A program made the position numbers and the translations under genes. Of a stretch of DNA of 64,000 nt, positions 36,656-50,174 are shown one piece after another; position 1 is the stretch's first letter; every line of letters begins with the position of its first letter. The notes beneath the pieces are model-generated. The model searched no databases, was not told the DNA's origin, and saw only the letters and a program-made list of their open reading frames with translations. The DNA comes from Warburgia ugandensis (lineage: Eukaryota > Streptophyta > Magnoliopsida > Canellales > Canellaceae): the NCBI GenBank assembly GCA_035236585.1, contig CP141134.1, forward strand, positions 21,134,414-21,198,413, in the 5' to 3' direction.

Positions 36656-37790
36656 AAAGTCAATTGCATAGGATAATAGCTTCTAGCAAGCTGTACCACA
36701 ACCTCAGTACCAGAATAATTATACCTATTATGAGCATCCTCATCCCTCTCCTTCATGGCTAACAAGCTCCACATACAATAGTTATTATCAGGAGTTAGTG
36801 GATGTACCTAATGCATTCACACACCCTAGCAATTATTATCCTGAGACAAATTACTAAGATTAAAATGGATGGGCTAAGCATCACCAACAACCTTAGTGTT
36901 AGGATTACTAATATCAGGAAGAACTACAATGGCCCCACCCTGATCAACACTACCATGATTATTCAGATTATCAGGGTCAACCATCATGTGTTCAACCTAG
37001 TCAGCCCTTTTTCAATACCCAAATGCCACAGCAATATTAACCCTACAAATTGTTTCCTCTATAGTATGAAGAACAACCATTAAAAGTGGATATGCAAGAA
37101 CTTTTTGAGAGAATAGAATGAAGAAATATTAAAAGAGGATATGCAACAACTTTTTGAGAGAATAGAACAAACCATGTCTACCAATGAAAAGATGCATGAC
37201 GAAATGAAATGAGAGAGGGATGAATGGATTGCAAAAATGAAACCAATATGGGAAAATATTCACAAAAACATTGATGAATGGTCTGAGAAAATAAAACAAA
37301 ATAAGGATACTAAAGAGCCATTTGTTATTGATAATAGGATGGAAATATCTTATGATCATTTTTAGCCACAAAGTCCACAACCATCGATAGAACCCTCTAA
37401 CTTGTATCTACTCGAGGCATGTCATGTTCCTTATTATGATTATAATAAAGAGACTTTCATTGACGAAGAAAATGAAGTTTTAGAAACATCCAACCTAAAA
37501 CCTCTAAATTCATGTCCTGCTTATTTTTATGACTTTGATGAAGACACATCTATTGAGGAGGTAAATGAGTTGTTGGATACTGTGCCTTTAATGGACACTT
37601 CTAAATGGCAAGCTAGAGTAGATCTCCTTATAGAGCTTGAAATTCATATTGAACCTTGCAATGTTGAAGATGTACTTGACTGGGACCCAAAATATTCAAA
37701 ATTGTGGTGGTCTACTATGTTATATTATTACCACCACCTGGAGGCAATATATAGACTACCACGAGGTTCAAAAGTGGTGTGAGAAACCAT
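36656..37790 (+). pseudogene. Element E internal ORF remnants: gag C-terminus-like and protease-RT linker-like
   Basis: Around 36690-36870 a Tyr/Pro/Asn-rich segment contains VDVPNAFTHPSNYYPETNY. It is close to VDAPNAFTDPRNHSYPETNY in F-right and plausibly derived from the Athila gag C-terminal 'NAF...P-N-PYS-TYNPGW' region. Around 37130-37320 a charged, helix-prone stretch follows (QQLFERIEQT, DEWIAKMKPIWENIHKNIDE). The 126-codon frame at 37402-37782 contains DEDTSIEEVNELLDTVPLMD, homologous to the linker blocks of C and D. A 49-bp tandem duplication begins at 37081. No RT or integrase motif occurs before the 3' domain. Decayed. Confidence 0.65.
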
Positions 37791-39542
37791 GCCATTTTGT
37801 TCTTAGGATTAGGATTAGAAAAAATTAGTTCAACTAATTAGATCTAGGTTTAGATGGTTAGATTAGTTATAGGTCATGTCTAGCTGAAGACGTTAAACTT
37901 AGCCCCTACAGGGAGGCAACCTAGGATTTTAGAGTCTACATCATTCAATTATCATATATATGTCCTATTTTTTCAAACACTGGGGCCATTGTTTCATTCA
38001 GGTTAGGGAGTGTAGATGCAAATAGAAATTTATGATTTTCTTGAGTTTTTTAGAAAGAAAAAAACAATTTTGGGAGAGTTCCCTTACTGTGATGAGAATT
38101 GGATGTTCATACCTTAGTTATTTTACTATTTTCAAATACTAATGGGAGAGTACGTGGCTAGTTTTGGTTATTATTCATGTGTTAAATCATTTTATGAAAG
38201 TTAATTCTCTTAAAAATTTATACACAACACATAGTCAAGACTAAGGAGAGATACGACTTTGAGACCATAAGGAAAATCAGTGAAGACCTATAACCCAACG
38301 AGTTTAGAAACTATCTTCTTTTAAAAGAGCTATAAGTAATTCCATAGGTTTCTTCACTAAACATAACTTAGTGTAATCCTTTTATACTTGTTTTGGCTAA
38401 CAATAAAAAATAAATAGGAGTACTAACTTTATTTTCAGAAAATTTATTGAATTTAATAGGCATTAGGAAACCTAAGAAATAATATAGATCATCCCTATTC
38501 AGCCCAAAGACATAAAGCCTATCCAATATATCTACCACTAGTTAGCCCTTTGAGCCTACTATTAAGCCTTTCTTTCTTAACCCTAATCACTTTAACCTTG
38601 AAAAATCAATAAAATAAATAACCATTACCCATTTTCAAAATGAGTAGAGTTAGTAGAAAACTTCAGAAGAGGACAAAAAGTCAAAGAAGTGAAAAGAAAA
38701 TTATCAGAAAAAGAAGAGAAAAAAGTGAAAGACAAGAATACAAAGGAAATTAACTTAAAAAAAAAAAATAGTCCTAATAGATATTGATTGAAGATCTCTA
38801 CTCCATTTTGAACCATTGAAATCCTTATACCCTTCTTTTCATAAACCTTATGTAATCCTACATTTCATCCTAATTAAAGACCTATGGATCTTAGGTGAAA
38901 CATAGCCTTAAAGACAAAATAAAAAGAAGGAATTAAGGTAAAATAACCCTATTATTCTTGGTGATGATATCCACTCTTAGGGATCACTTTCCTTTGTCTC
39001 TTTAGCATTTAAAAGATTTATGTGAACCATTAGCTTGTTGGATCCGATCACATAATGAGAGAAATATGTTCAGCCCCTTATCTGAGAGTTTCATTTTTGA
39101 GAGAATACCTATGAGGATTTGAGGTCAAGACATATTTCTAATAGAATTTAAGCATATCTAGTTAGAAGTTAGGACTCATGTGGCTATACACACACACATG
39201 AACTCCGAGAAATAACTAGAATGAAATGTCTTGAGTATGTGTATGATTAGTAAAATTGTCAATCCTCTCTATTAAGCTGTGAAAAACTAGTAGATTGCTA
39301 ATGAATGAGGATTATCTGAAATAAAATAAGGAATTTAACCTTAATGAATTTTGTGTGTATATTCACTACAAACCCTTATGAGGGCTAACTAAATCACTAG
39401 GGGCAACCTAGTGGTTTAAGGGATTGTTGCATATGCTAAATGCAATTGTGAGTACCTACGATAGTGACACTTTGTATTTATTTTTGTAAAATGATTTTTT
39501 GGATGTTTTGCTCATGACTAGAAAAATTCTAGTTGGGGGGTG
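37791..39542 (+). mobile_element. Element E 3' non-coding domain and polypurine tract
   Basis: Includes the A/G-rich tract at about 38640-38770 and the conserved stretch ending in CTAGTTGGGGGGTG at 39529-39542. Homologous to the 3' domains of C, D and F. Confidence 0.7.
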
Positions 39543-42500
39543 TGGTAAGTGTTTAATTTTTCATTAAAACTACCCAATTAGTTACCCATGTGTTATAACT
39601 TCTAGGAGTAAATTAGAGTTTTTAGACCAAAATTTGTAACATGTGCATTTTGGCCCTAATGGAGAAAAAATTTCATATTTTGCAAGTCCTAAGACTAATC
39701 CAAGGCAAATATGTGATTAATCATGTTTTTCTAGGAGTTAATTAAAGTTTTATTTTACTTTTGTAAGAAGTAAGATGATGATCCAATGGTTAAGATCGAT
39801 TGGGATGAAATTGAAGAACAAGATCAAAAGATCGAGTCAAAGCCTCAAAATCATCACTTCAACATAAATCAAAGGCCAAGATCATCTTGTGGACCAGTAA
39901 TGGATGTGAATTAAAGGATTTGAAGATGGCCAAAGTGGGCTCATGGTGTAAGCTATGTATTCCCACCACCTTTACATGGAAGCCACTTAAGCCACCGTAG
40001 CCATATAAGCCATGAGAGAAGGTGACAAGCTAAGGAAGTCAAGCCAAACCAGTCAAGCTAGTCAAGCTACTAAAGCTAAGGAATGGAGCCATCAAGTTAA
40101 GCTAAGAGTGCTATCTAAGCCAGCCATGAAGCTTAGCCAATGAGGCCTCAAAGTTAGCCATCAAAGCCATTAACCGAATCTATATGGAAGGCTAGGATTG
40201 GAAGAAAATCAAGAGGATTATCCATGAGATTTTAAGGGATATTTTGAAGGAATTTAAGGAAAATATTATTAGGATAAGTTGGCATGTGAACCAATAGGAT
40301 GGGACCCTTCTATTTTTTGATGTTTTTCCCTACTTTTCACCTCACCACCAAATATCACTATGAATTTCACTTTCCATTCAAGAGTCCTACCTTTCTAGGA
40401 CTTCTCCACCTCCTAAACTCTCATCCAAACCATCCAACCAATCCCCACTTCTTAGGAAACCACTTAGCCAATCAATTTTTCCCACCTCACCCCACTTTCC
40501 TATTTTGTGATTAAGGGTTTCCTAAATAGGAAACCTTAAATATACTTTAATTCAAGCAACTTCAAAACCCTAGATCTTTCCACATCTTTCATAAACCTTA
40601 TTCCTTACCTAATCTCTTGACTTTCCATCAACAAACATCACAAAATTCGAAGGCAAAGAGCTCCACTTTCCTTCTAGGAAAAAGATGCCTATATCCTTTT
40701 CAAAATTAGAAACCAAACATTCATGCTTCTTATCTCTCTCATATGTCATGTTAATTATATCATCTTGCTACTTATCTCTCACCTAACCTTCATGATTCAA
40801 TACCCAAACACTAGGGCCACTTTTCTTATGTTTTCAACCCTTTCTAAGTTAGGAAACCACTCATCTATATATAGCCTCATGTTCCATACGAATTTTCTAT
40901 GTAGAGGTAGGTGACACAACTTCAAACATAGTTTCCTTTGGTGCTATTTGTTGTTGGACTTTGGAACATTGTTGGTTCTTTTCTTCCTTTGATCCTCTTA
41001 TTATTCTCTTGTTTATTTTCTCTCCAATTCAGGTTCATAACTTAGTTGTTTTATTTTAGTTCCATTGCTTTGCTCCTTAGAATTCATGCTTAAAGTTTTC
41101 ATTGCTTTGCTCCTTAGAATTCGTGCTACTTTCCAGCCCTTTATCTCTTTCTTCTCCACTCCATTCCAACAATTTTTTTATTTTTTTTATTTAATCAAGA
41201 TTCAAGTTATTTATTCTATGATAGTGACAACCAAGAGAATAGCTAGCTTAAATCCATGATTTTTTTGCTTGAAATTCAATTTTGTCCATGATTTTCCCCC
41301 CTTAGTTTAGGTGATTTTCCCTTGGCTAGTTCACCCACTTAGCCTTTGTTTCTCTTAAATGCTTTCATGAGTTTTATTTGAATATCATTATAATTTAGAG
41401 TGTGAACATTAGATTGAAATTTTTTTGTTGTTTAGATAGGATTCCAGGATTTAGAGAAGTGCACAATTTTCATGTTTTGAGGATAGTTCTATGCACATAA
41501 TTTTGATGTAAATTGGATATGAATCAATAAATTTTTATGGGAATTCTTTTTATGGAATGTTTATTTCATAAATGTACTTGAGATATAGGTTTTTTTCTTG
41601 CATAAAAGTTATGTTTTCAATAGCTTTCTAATGCAAGATTTATTGATTGCTTTTAAGTACCAAAATTAGGAAATTGGTTTTTCCTTAAATTTGTGCTTTA
41701 ATTCTAGCCATCGAAACATCATACTTTCCTGAATGCTTAGGTACACATTTAGATTTTCATGTTTTTTATTAGGTACCATAATTATTTTGGATAGTAACTC
41801 ATTGTAGGTGATTAAATTTCACCATCTTTAATGCTCCAAACTCATGCACAAACTCCATAAACCATGCGTAATGGTTCTAAATCCCATTCCTTTTAAATTT
41901 TTACTTAGTTTAGTTGCTTCATTTAGTTTTAGAAGTATTTAATTAATTTTTTTCACATTATTTTAGGTTTAGAAAGTTTTCTTTTTGAATTTTAGAAAGT
42001 TTCATTTTTAGAAACTTTTTTGGATTTAGATAGTGTTAAATTTAGAAAGTCTCATTAATGGGAGTTTCCACTCACATGTATGTTTATAATTTGTTGTTAA
42101 AGTTAGTTAGTATCATTAATTACTTGTTTTTACATGTTATTTTAGTTTTAGATAGTTTCCTAAATTGGTTTAAAAGAGTTCTAACTTTAGAAAGTTTCTA
42201 ATTCTAGTTTAGGAAAGTTTCTATTTTAGTAGTTTCTTTAGTTAATGTTTTCTAGATTAATTCATGCTTTTTTTGCATTTGTTTCTTTTATTTAAAATAT
42301 GTTAATTAGATAAGTTTCCATTCTAATTGCTTAAATTTAGTTTATAAAGAGTTCTTTTAATTCTCATTTCTAATTCCATGCATGTTTCCATTTCATGTTA
42401 CTTGAAATTCCTAATTTAATCACATCTCTATCTCTTTGTTTGAAATTAACCAACTTAAATAAAATCCAATCCATTGCAAATCTGTGAGATTCCTCATGGG

Positions 42501-42569
42501 ATCAACCTTGCTTATGTGAAAATACTAGAACTATTCATGCACTCATGAGTTTTATTTAAAACAACAACA
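39543..42569 (+). mobile_element. Element E 3' LTR, 3027 bp
   Basis: Starts TGGTAAGTGTTTAATTTTTC and ends TTTAAAACAACAACA, followed by the right duplication GTAAC. It is colinear with the 5' LTR. Short open frames within (40299-40514, 40723-40914, 41065-41259) are chance frames. Confidence 0.88.
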
Positions 42570-43420
42570 GTAACATGCCTCTGGGAATTTTAAATGTTGT
42601 AAAATAGGACCATAAAGCCTCACTAAGCCTCAAAGACCAATGCTTCCTATTTGGATTGACTGTTTTTTTCTAAATTCACTTTATTTCTTTATTAGAACTT
42701 CTACCTATCTACTGCTTTGACAATGATAAGGGGTATCAATTTTATGGTTAAAACCATATTTTTTCATTAGATTCTCAAATACCCTATTGTAAAAATGTTT
42801 ACCCCATCACTAATTATGGCCCTAGGTATACTAAAGCATGAAAATATATTTTCCTTTAAGAACTTGAACACTACCTTGTGGTCTTTAGTCTTACACGGAA
42901 TATCTTCTACCTATTTTGAAACATAGTATCCACCCACAAGGATGTATAAATAACTAAAGGAATTAGGAAAATATCCCATAAAATCAATGCCCCAAACATC
43001 AAAAGGCTCAATTATTAAAATGGGGTTTACGGGCATCATATTCCTTTTTTCCTATGCTCCCTAACTGTTAACACCTAGCACATGCTAAGTAGTAAACATG
43101 TGACTCCCTAAAAATGGTAGGCCAATAAAAAACACACTACAAAATCTTTGCAGTTGTCTTTTTGGAACTAAAATGCCCTCCATAGGCATGGTCATGACAA
43201 AAGAAGGTGATCATATATTGTTCATTGTTTGGTATGCATATCCTAATGACCTGATTAGGATAGTATTTAACACAAATATGAGTCATCCAAAGTAAAGTGT
43301 CTAACCTCAATAACGAACCCTTTTCTATCATGTTTAAACCAATGATTAAGCATTTGTCTAGTTATAAGATAATTGACTATATCAGCATGCTAAGCTAATT
43401 GGAGAATGTGCAACAATTGT
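42570..43420 (-). pseudogene. Element D integrase, N-terminal and core part (fossil)
   Basis: Continues D's integrase beyond E. The zinc-binding block is visible at about 43137-43331 (FFCHDHAYGGHFSSKKTTAK). The region 42575-43080 aligns with C's integrase core at 20460-20940. Broken in several places. Confidence 0.7.
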
Positions 43421-44039
43421 CCATTAGGAAAGGTTTTAGTTATAGGTGCATTCTCACTCATAGACTCCACAATTAGCCCAGATAAGTGGTCTGCTATGAC
43501 ATTTTCGGAACCTTTTTATTCCAAAGTTCTAGATCAAAATCTAGTAGCAATGTGTCCATTAGATCAGTCTAGGTTTCGATTTTTCTTTGAAAGAAGATAT
43601 TTATCTGCTGCATGATTTGAGTATACTATAACCTTAGATCCTAACAAGTAAGATCTAAATTTATTTAGGGCAAAAACCATTGTCAACAACTCTTTTTTTG
43701 TAGTTGAATAATTGAGTTGGGCATTATTGAGTGTCATGCTAGCATAATATATCACATGGGAAAGTTTACCAACACGCTGCCCCAACACAACCTTAATCAC
43801 ATAATTTGAAGCATCACAGAAGTTAACTCAGCCTTTAGGTGCTCAAATGCTTTCATGCAATCATCATCAAAGTCACAAGTTCCACCTTCATAAGTAAATT
43901 ATGTAGGGGCTTATCAATTTTACTAAAGTCCTTGAAACTTCTATAAAAACTAGTATGGCATAAAAATGAGAAAATTTCCTTCGCCATCCTTGGAGGAGGA
44001 AGGTTAGAGATTAGATCCACTTACTTCTATGCCATCGTG
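43421..44039 (-). pseudogene. Element D RNase H region (fossil)
   Basis: The minus strand at 43564-43800 shows VVLGQRVGKLSHVIYYASM, LNYSTTKKELLTMVFALNKF and [17 protein letters not shown], typical Ty3/gypsy RNase H blocks in the expected place between RT and integrase. Confidence 0.8.
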
Positions 44040-44785
44040 TTAAATAAAGTGGCCTAAAGCAATGCCATTTTGAGCCATAAAATGACATTTTTCCCAATTT
44101 AATAAAAAGTTATTTTCTTGACACCTAGCACAAACAAGCTTTAAATGGTGCAAGCATTTATGAAAAGAACCAAACATTGAGAAATCATTCATAAACACCA
44201 GTAGGAATTTCTCTACCACATTTGAAAATATGCTCAAAGTACACTTTTGAAAAGTAGCTAGAGCATTGTAAAGTCAAAAAGGCATATGACGGTAGATAAA
44301 GGTTCCAAAAGAGTAGGTGAAGGTGGTCTTCTCTTGATCCTCAAGTGCTATAGGGATTTGGTTATATCCAGAATAACCACCACGAAAGTACTAGTACTTA
44401 TGGTCGGCCAACCTTTCTAGCATTTGATCTATGAATGGTAGAGGAAGGTGGTCTTTCCTCATGTCCAAATTCAATTTTTGATAATTTATACAAAATCTCC
44501 ACCCAGTGGTCATGCGAGTGGAGACTAAATTATTATTCTCATTTTGGATTACCATGACTTCGAATTTCTTGAGAACAACCTGAACTAGCCTGACCAAAAT
44601 GGTGTGAGATATGGGGTAGATGACACCAACATCTAGGAGTTTAAGTACTTCATCTCTCACTACCTCCTTCATGTTGGGGTTTAGACTCCCTTGTGTCTCC
44701 CTAGATGCATTGGAATTTTCTTCTAGGTGAATTCTATGCTTGCACACAACATGACTAATTCCCTTAATATCTACTATGGTCCACC
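44040..44785 (-). pseudogene. Element D reverse transcriptase (fossil)
   Basis: The minus strand at 44391-44747 covers the N-terminal part (EVLKLLDVGVIYPIS, then RFCINYQKLN and DHLPLPFIDQMLERL). 44040-44237 covers the later part (VFMNDFSMFG in the catalytic place, LLNWEKCHFMAQNGIALGH). Same lineage as element C's RT. Several breaks lie between. Confidence 0.8.
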
Positions 44786-45720
44786 TTAGAGTAGTCTTAT
44801 GTTCTTTGAAAACATCAAGAAGCTTACCTTCTTGTTCATATCTTGATCTGCGGGTATGATGAGAAGAAAGGTTTCATTAGGTCCTAAGTAGGAGTATTTT
44901 AGATTCTTAGGTAAAGGTTTAAGGACCAAGGTGGGTGGTTTTTCTATAGAAGGCATTGAGACAAATTCTGATGGAGGAAGTGGTTCCACATGATGGCCCC
45001 ATTTAGAGGTATCCATTATAGGTGCAGCATCCAAAAGATTATTTACCTCTTCAATGGATTTGTCTATATTAAAATCATAGTTAAAATGTGTTAGATAGGC
45101 CTCAAGTGTGTCTAGAATAGATGATGGTGTACTAGCATCTTGAAGTAGACTTTCAATTAAATTTATGACACAGGAATCATCAAGGTCTAAATGTTGATGA
45201 TTAGCATTAAAAACATTAAGCTTAACTTTCATATTTCCTAAAGATAGTTTCATCACACCATTTCTACAATTGATGATAACATTGGACATTGCCAAAAATG
45301 GACGTCCTAGAATAACTGGGTTCTGACTACTGGTGTCGGACAGAGGCTAGGTATTTAGTACAATGAAATCTATAGGAAAATATAACTCGTGTACTTGTAT
45401 TATCACATCCTCAATTATACCATGTGGGATATTAACCGATCTATCCGCTAACTGTAATGCGGTATTGGTTTACTGAAGGTCACTAAGCCTTAGTTGCTCA
45501 TAGACTAAAAATGGCAATAGGTTAACACTGGCCCCTAAATATAGTAATGCCCTATCAATGACATGGTTTCCAATAACACAAGAAATGGTAGGACAACCTA
45601 GATCTCTAAACTTAGGAGGGGTCTAGTGCTGGATCAAAGAGCTCACTTGCTCGATGAGGAAAGATTTCTTGTGCACATTAAGCATTTGCTTTGTTGTGTG
45701 GAGCTTTTTAAGAAACTTGG
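44786..45720 (-). pseudogene. Element D protease and protease-RT linker (fossil)
   Basis: 169 codons are open at 44786-45295 on minus, reading AMSNVIINCRNGVMKLSLG, DKSIEEVNNLLDAAPIMD and LKPLPKNLKYSYLG. Protease-proper sequence lies just upstream (45300-45720) by alignment with C (23301-23588). Confidence 0.7.
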
Positions 45721-47330
45721 CATAAGTAGGAATATCCTTAATAGCACTGAGTAATGGGATACTAATTTGCACATGCTAGAATAAGCTCATTATTTCATTG
45801 AAAATTTCCCTTTCTTAACCTTGTTGAAGAATTGAGAAAATGGACCTTTAGGAACATAAGGTGTCTCCACTAGAAACTTAGATGGAGTAGGAGATTTCTG
45901 TCTTATATCTTTCTTTTGTGTTTTCACTGGTTCATTCTTCTCTATAGTTTTGTTAGTTTATCCTACTTTGTTATCAACCTGATGGCCACTCTTAAGGATA
46001 GTGATGAACTTTGCTTGCTTATAGGGTCTTTGTAAATTTGAAGATGACCTTAATTCAAATTGGTCCTTAGGGTTTGGAATTGGCTAACTAGGAAATTGTC
46101 CCTTTCCTCTATCATTTAAAGTAGCTGATAATTGGCCAATTTGCATTTCTAATTTGGAGATAGCTTGAGAATTGACATTTGATCTCTATCTACTATTTAT
46201 GATGGCTTGTTTAGTTTCATCTTAGTGTTTTAAAGTTTTCTCCATAAATGATTCAATAGTTTTCTCAAAGGTTTGTTTCTTTGGTTGTTGAGGGTTTTGA
46301 ATATCAAGTGGCTGCAGGGGAACTGATATTTTAGGAAAGTTCTAAATAGGGGAGTTCATAGATGATCCTTCTTAGTAATTCTTCTTCGACTGTGACATGT
46401 TAGGATGCTTAGCCCATCCTAGATTATAGGTCTTAACGTGAGGGATTTTGCTGGGGTTGGGATATGCACTACAAGCATTTGCATGTTCCAAGAGATTTTC
46501 AATTACACTATTAGATGGACAAGTTGAAGTTAAACGTGCTAGGCTAGAACATATAGAACTAACCTCTTGTTGAGGTTATGTGAGTGTATTCATAACCATG
46601 AAGGCTTGGAACATTTTTGAGGTCATCCTATTTTAAATGGGCCTCCTTTCTTTTGAGGTTGGGTATTTCTCTCTCTCCTATTGGAATAGTCCCATTGTTG
46701 GGATTTGTTAGCTAAAGTTTGAACAAATTCCAAGGCCTCTATTTCATTTTTTAAGCATAAGGGCTCCTCCACTAGTTGCATGTACCATTTATCTATTTTG
46801 AGGTGTTAATGCCTCATAGAAGTATTGAACTTGCTGCCATTTTTCAAATACATTGTGAGAGCACTTCTATAATAATTCATTCCACCTTTCCTAGCATTGA
46901 TAATATTGCTCATCATCTTTTTGCTAGAAGTTAATGATCTCCCTTCAAAGGGAATTAGTCTTATGGATAGGAAAGAATTGTTTTAAAAACTCGCTAGACA
47001 ACTGGTCCCATGTGGCAATGGTAATTACCTCTAAAGAATTCAGCCATGAATTAGCCTTATCTTTTAATGAAAAGGGATCATCTGAAACATTTCAAAATCT
47101 GAATGTGGCACAAATATCAAGGAACTCCTTAATATGTAGGCATGGATCCTTTCTATCACGACCGTAGAATGTTGGGAGTAATTGAATGACTTCAGGTTTA
47201 ACTTCAAAATGGCTTGATTGGTGAGTGTTAAATGATGCATGATGGAGTATTTAATTGAAGTGGAACATAGAAATCTCTAATAGCCTTATGTTCAACTTCA
47301 ACTAGTGGATTTGTCATGGGGTTAGGAATT
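45721..47330 (-). pseudogene. Element D gag region (fossil)
   Basis: Colinear with C's gag (23601-25375). Plus-strand complements of capsid blocks are recognisable around 46700-47170 (for example near 47080-47120, matching C near 25040-25090). Too decayed for a continuous reading. Confidence 0.6.
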
Positions 47331-48305
47331 TGATTTCTTAACCCTTGCTTATGAAACCTAACTAAATAATGTCCTTGCATGCACTGCAATGAAACCTAAC
47401 TAAATGATGCACCTAATTCTAAAGGATTCCTAACTCTATATGATATGCAAGAAAAAATTCCTAATGCTAACAAGATGTCTTATTTATCTTTGTTAATCGA
47501 TGAGGTTGTATCTTTTAACTTAATGCTAGGCAGCTCCACCTTTAATCTTAACTTGACTATTGCTTACCAATTAGGTTCTGTCTAAGGTGGTTAATACAAT
47601 TATCATGGAAGGAGACATTTAGACCTCAACAATCATCAATAAAAGGTGTGGAAAAATCACTTGAATTTTGGATACCCACAAAGTTTAAGAGCCACTAGAG
47701 TGATAATAGATCACATCTTTCAAAAAGGATCCTGTGAGTTCAAAGTTCTAGGTCTCTTGCTACTTGATTTTAGATTAAGATTAATGGGTGTGATTGTAAG
47801 CATGCAAGGAATTGATTTAATTTGATTTCCATGGGGAGCTAAGGATCTGGTGATGAAATCCAGTACTTATGAGAATTCCTATGGGGCCCTTACTAACATT
47901 ACATTCCATCCACCAAAAAGCAATAAACGTGCAATGCAAGTACAAGAGAGTGCAAGAAACTTACAATGGGGTTTTTTATGAAGATCAAGTGAGAGCCTCC
48001 ATACCCAACACTTGCCTTGTATTAATACAACCCAATTAAAACTGAAATAAAGAACTTGCAAGTTACAATGGGGCCTCACTACAAGTTCACTTAAAACAAA
48101 AAAGTCCTAATTTGGAAAAGCAATAAAAGTTGATGAAGCTCCTCTTACCAATTTCCCCTTACACAAAACAAGTAAGATAGACCAATTTGTGAGGAATTAG
48201 CAAGATATGAAAATGTAGTACCAAAATTCTTAATGCAATGCAACCTAATAATATGACTAAAGACAAACAATTTAAATAGAGATCCAACCACAAATCCATT
48301 GTGAT
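47331..48305 (-). mobile_element. Element D leader
   Basis: Reverse-complement leader blocks are present: 'CACTAGAGTG' and 'AAAATCACTTGAATTTTGG' near 47650-47700, and the 'GGGGCCTCACTACAAGTTCAC' stretch near 48070. The sequence adjoining the primer site reads TTTGTGGTTGGATCTC on minus. Confidence 0.65.
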
Positions 48306-48323
48306 TCCTCAGCAATGGTGCCA
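48306..48323 (-). other. Element D primer-binding site (tRNA-Asp type)
   Basis: Lies seven bases from the LTR end at 48330, with the same AGTTTT-type spacer as E. Four of 18 positions differ from the remembered tRNA-Asp-type site, all transitions. Confidence 0.75.
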
Positions 48324-48329
48324 AAAACT

Positions 48330-49261
48330 TGGTGAAGCTTTAAAATTACTTGCAAGTGCATGAATCAATGTAGTATTGCATGAAAGAGAGGTGAAACCCA
48401 TGAGGAATATCAAAAGTTTGTATGGTAGATGGATCTTATTTAAGTACTTAACTTTAACCGACGAGAGAGATTGATTTGGTTGAATTAGGAAATTAAAGTG
48501 CATAAAAGAGAGACATACATGAAATTAACAACTAGAATTAAAGGAAATTTACCAATAATAAAATTAAGTGATGAAATTAGAAACTATCCTAACTAACATG
48601 CATTTAACTAAAGGAAACTAATGTGAAACAAGCATGAATTAAACTAAGCAACTAACTTAAAGAAACTACTAAAATGGAAACTTTCCTAAATTAACACTTT
48701 CCTAAACTAGAATTAGAAATTTTCTAAAAATAGAACTTTATAAAAAATATATTAAGAAACCTTCTAACACCAAAGTAACATGAAAAAACAACTAACTAAT
48801 GAGATCAAACTATCTTTAACAAGAAATTAGAAACATGCATGTAAATAGAGATACAAGTACAGAGACTTTCTAAATTTAACACTTTCTAATCCTAAGACTT
48901 TCTAAAGATGGAACTTTCCAAAACTCAAAAGGAAAACTTTATAAATCTAAAATAAGATGCAAATAATGAAATAAATAATGCTAAAATTAAATTAAGTAAC
49001 TAAATGAAGTGAGAATCAAAGGTGAATCAACAAATGTACCATGCACATGATCCATGAACTATGCACATGGTTAATAGGTGCAAAAGTGACAAGATTTGAC
49101 TATATAAATGCAAAAAAGTATACAACCTAAGCTCTGAACCTAATACACAACCTAAAAATCTACATGGGTTCTTAAGGATTCAAGAAAATAAAGTGTTTTG
49201 ATGACTAGAAACATAGAACGAAGTTAAGGAGAAACATTCCTAGATTTCAAGCACTTAAGAA
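48330..49261 (-). mobile_element. Element D 5' LTR, 3' portion
   Basis: On minus it ends GCTTCACCA at 48330. It is colinear with D's 3' LTR (27762 to about 28590). It is interrupted at 49261 by a solo LTR, and the remainder resumes at 52345. It contains the paired ATGCACAT motif at 49038-49071. Confidence 0.8.
49257..49261. repeat. Target duplication of the nested solo LTR, left copy (AAGAA)
   Basis: Pairs with ACGAA at 52340-52344, 4 of 5 identical. The outer LTR aligns to other LTR copies across this break. Confidence 0.65.
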
Positions 49262-50174
49262 TGTTGTGACTTTTAAGTTAAAGCTAACAAGCACACAAAC
49301 CAATGTAGTAATTCACATGAGGAGGTCGATCCCACCAGGAATCAAATGGATGTGATAATAGTGTTCCCTACTTAAATTATCTCCAAATTAAGGAGATCTT
49401 TCCTAAAGTAAGAATGGAAATTTAACACATGAAAGATGGAATTACGCTAAAACTTAAAACGTGCTAAAATTAACAAGCTTCCTAAAAAAAAATTTCTAAA
49501 TGTAAAACTATCCTAAATGAAAACTTCTTAAGAAAGAAATTTAGCAACTTTCCTAAATCATACAATTCTAAGGAAACTAATCAACAAATTCATGAATTTC
49601 CTAAATTTATCTTTTTAAACATGAAATTTAGCAGCTATCACAAAATCAATTACTTTGCTAAATTAAGAATTAGAAAATAACTATGATACAACTAGGTAAC
49701 AATGTAATCTAAACTAAACTATAAATAAACAATAAAACTAATGAAAGCAATCACTAATTAAGCAAAGAAAGGAGTACTCAAGTATCATGCACATGCACAT
49801 GACCATGGAATGGAATGCATGATTCATTGGGTAGGAATGAATCTAATTAACTACTTTGAAAACCTAAAACATGCAATCTTACTCAAGCATCAATTTTAAA
49901 AAAAATCTAATAATCTAATTGGGTTCTTGAAAAATCAAGTGAACATAAAGTGTGCAGTGCTGGAAATTAAATATTACAAACCATTCCACCAAATTCCAAC
50001 AACATGATATATAAATCATTCACTTAATGGAACATGGAAAACATGGAATTAAGCCATTCTAATGCAACTAAGCATTCAAGAATGAAGTCTGTTAGCTTCT
50101 AAACACATGTGAATTGAAAGCTCCAATTAATTTTAGTGATTTATATTAAAATCCATCAACATAAAGCCCACAAA

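Larger units (their letters stand above)
32428..42569 (+). mobile_element. Element E: non-autonomous Athila-like LTR element, 10.14 kb, inserted in D integrase
   Basis: Complete from LTR to LTR on plus: 5' LTR 32428-35404, primer site at 35411, internal region of only 4138 bp, polypurine tract, 3' LTR 39543-42569. The internal region keeps a gag C-terminus-like segment and a protease-RT linker-like segment. RT, RNase H and integrase are absent, so mobility must have depended on relatives such as C or D. Direct repeats at its ends and colinear integrase sequence of D on both sides establish the insertion. The LTRs look about 85-88% identical over the first 350 bases by eye. Confidence 0.88.
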
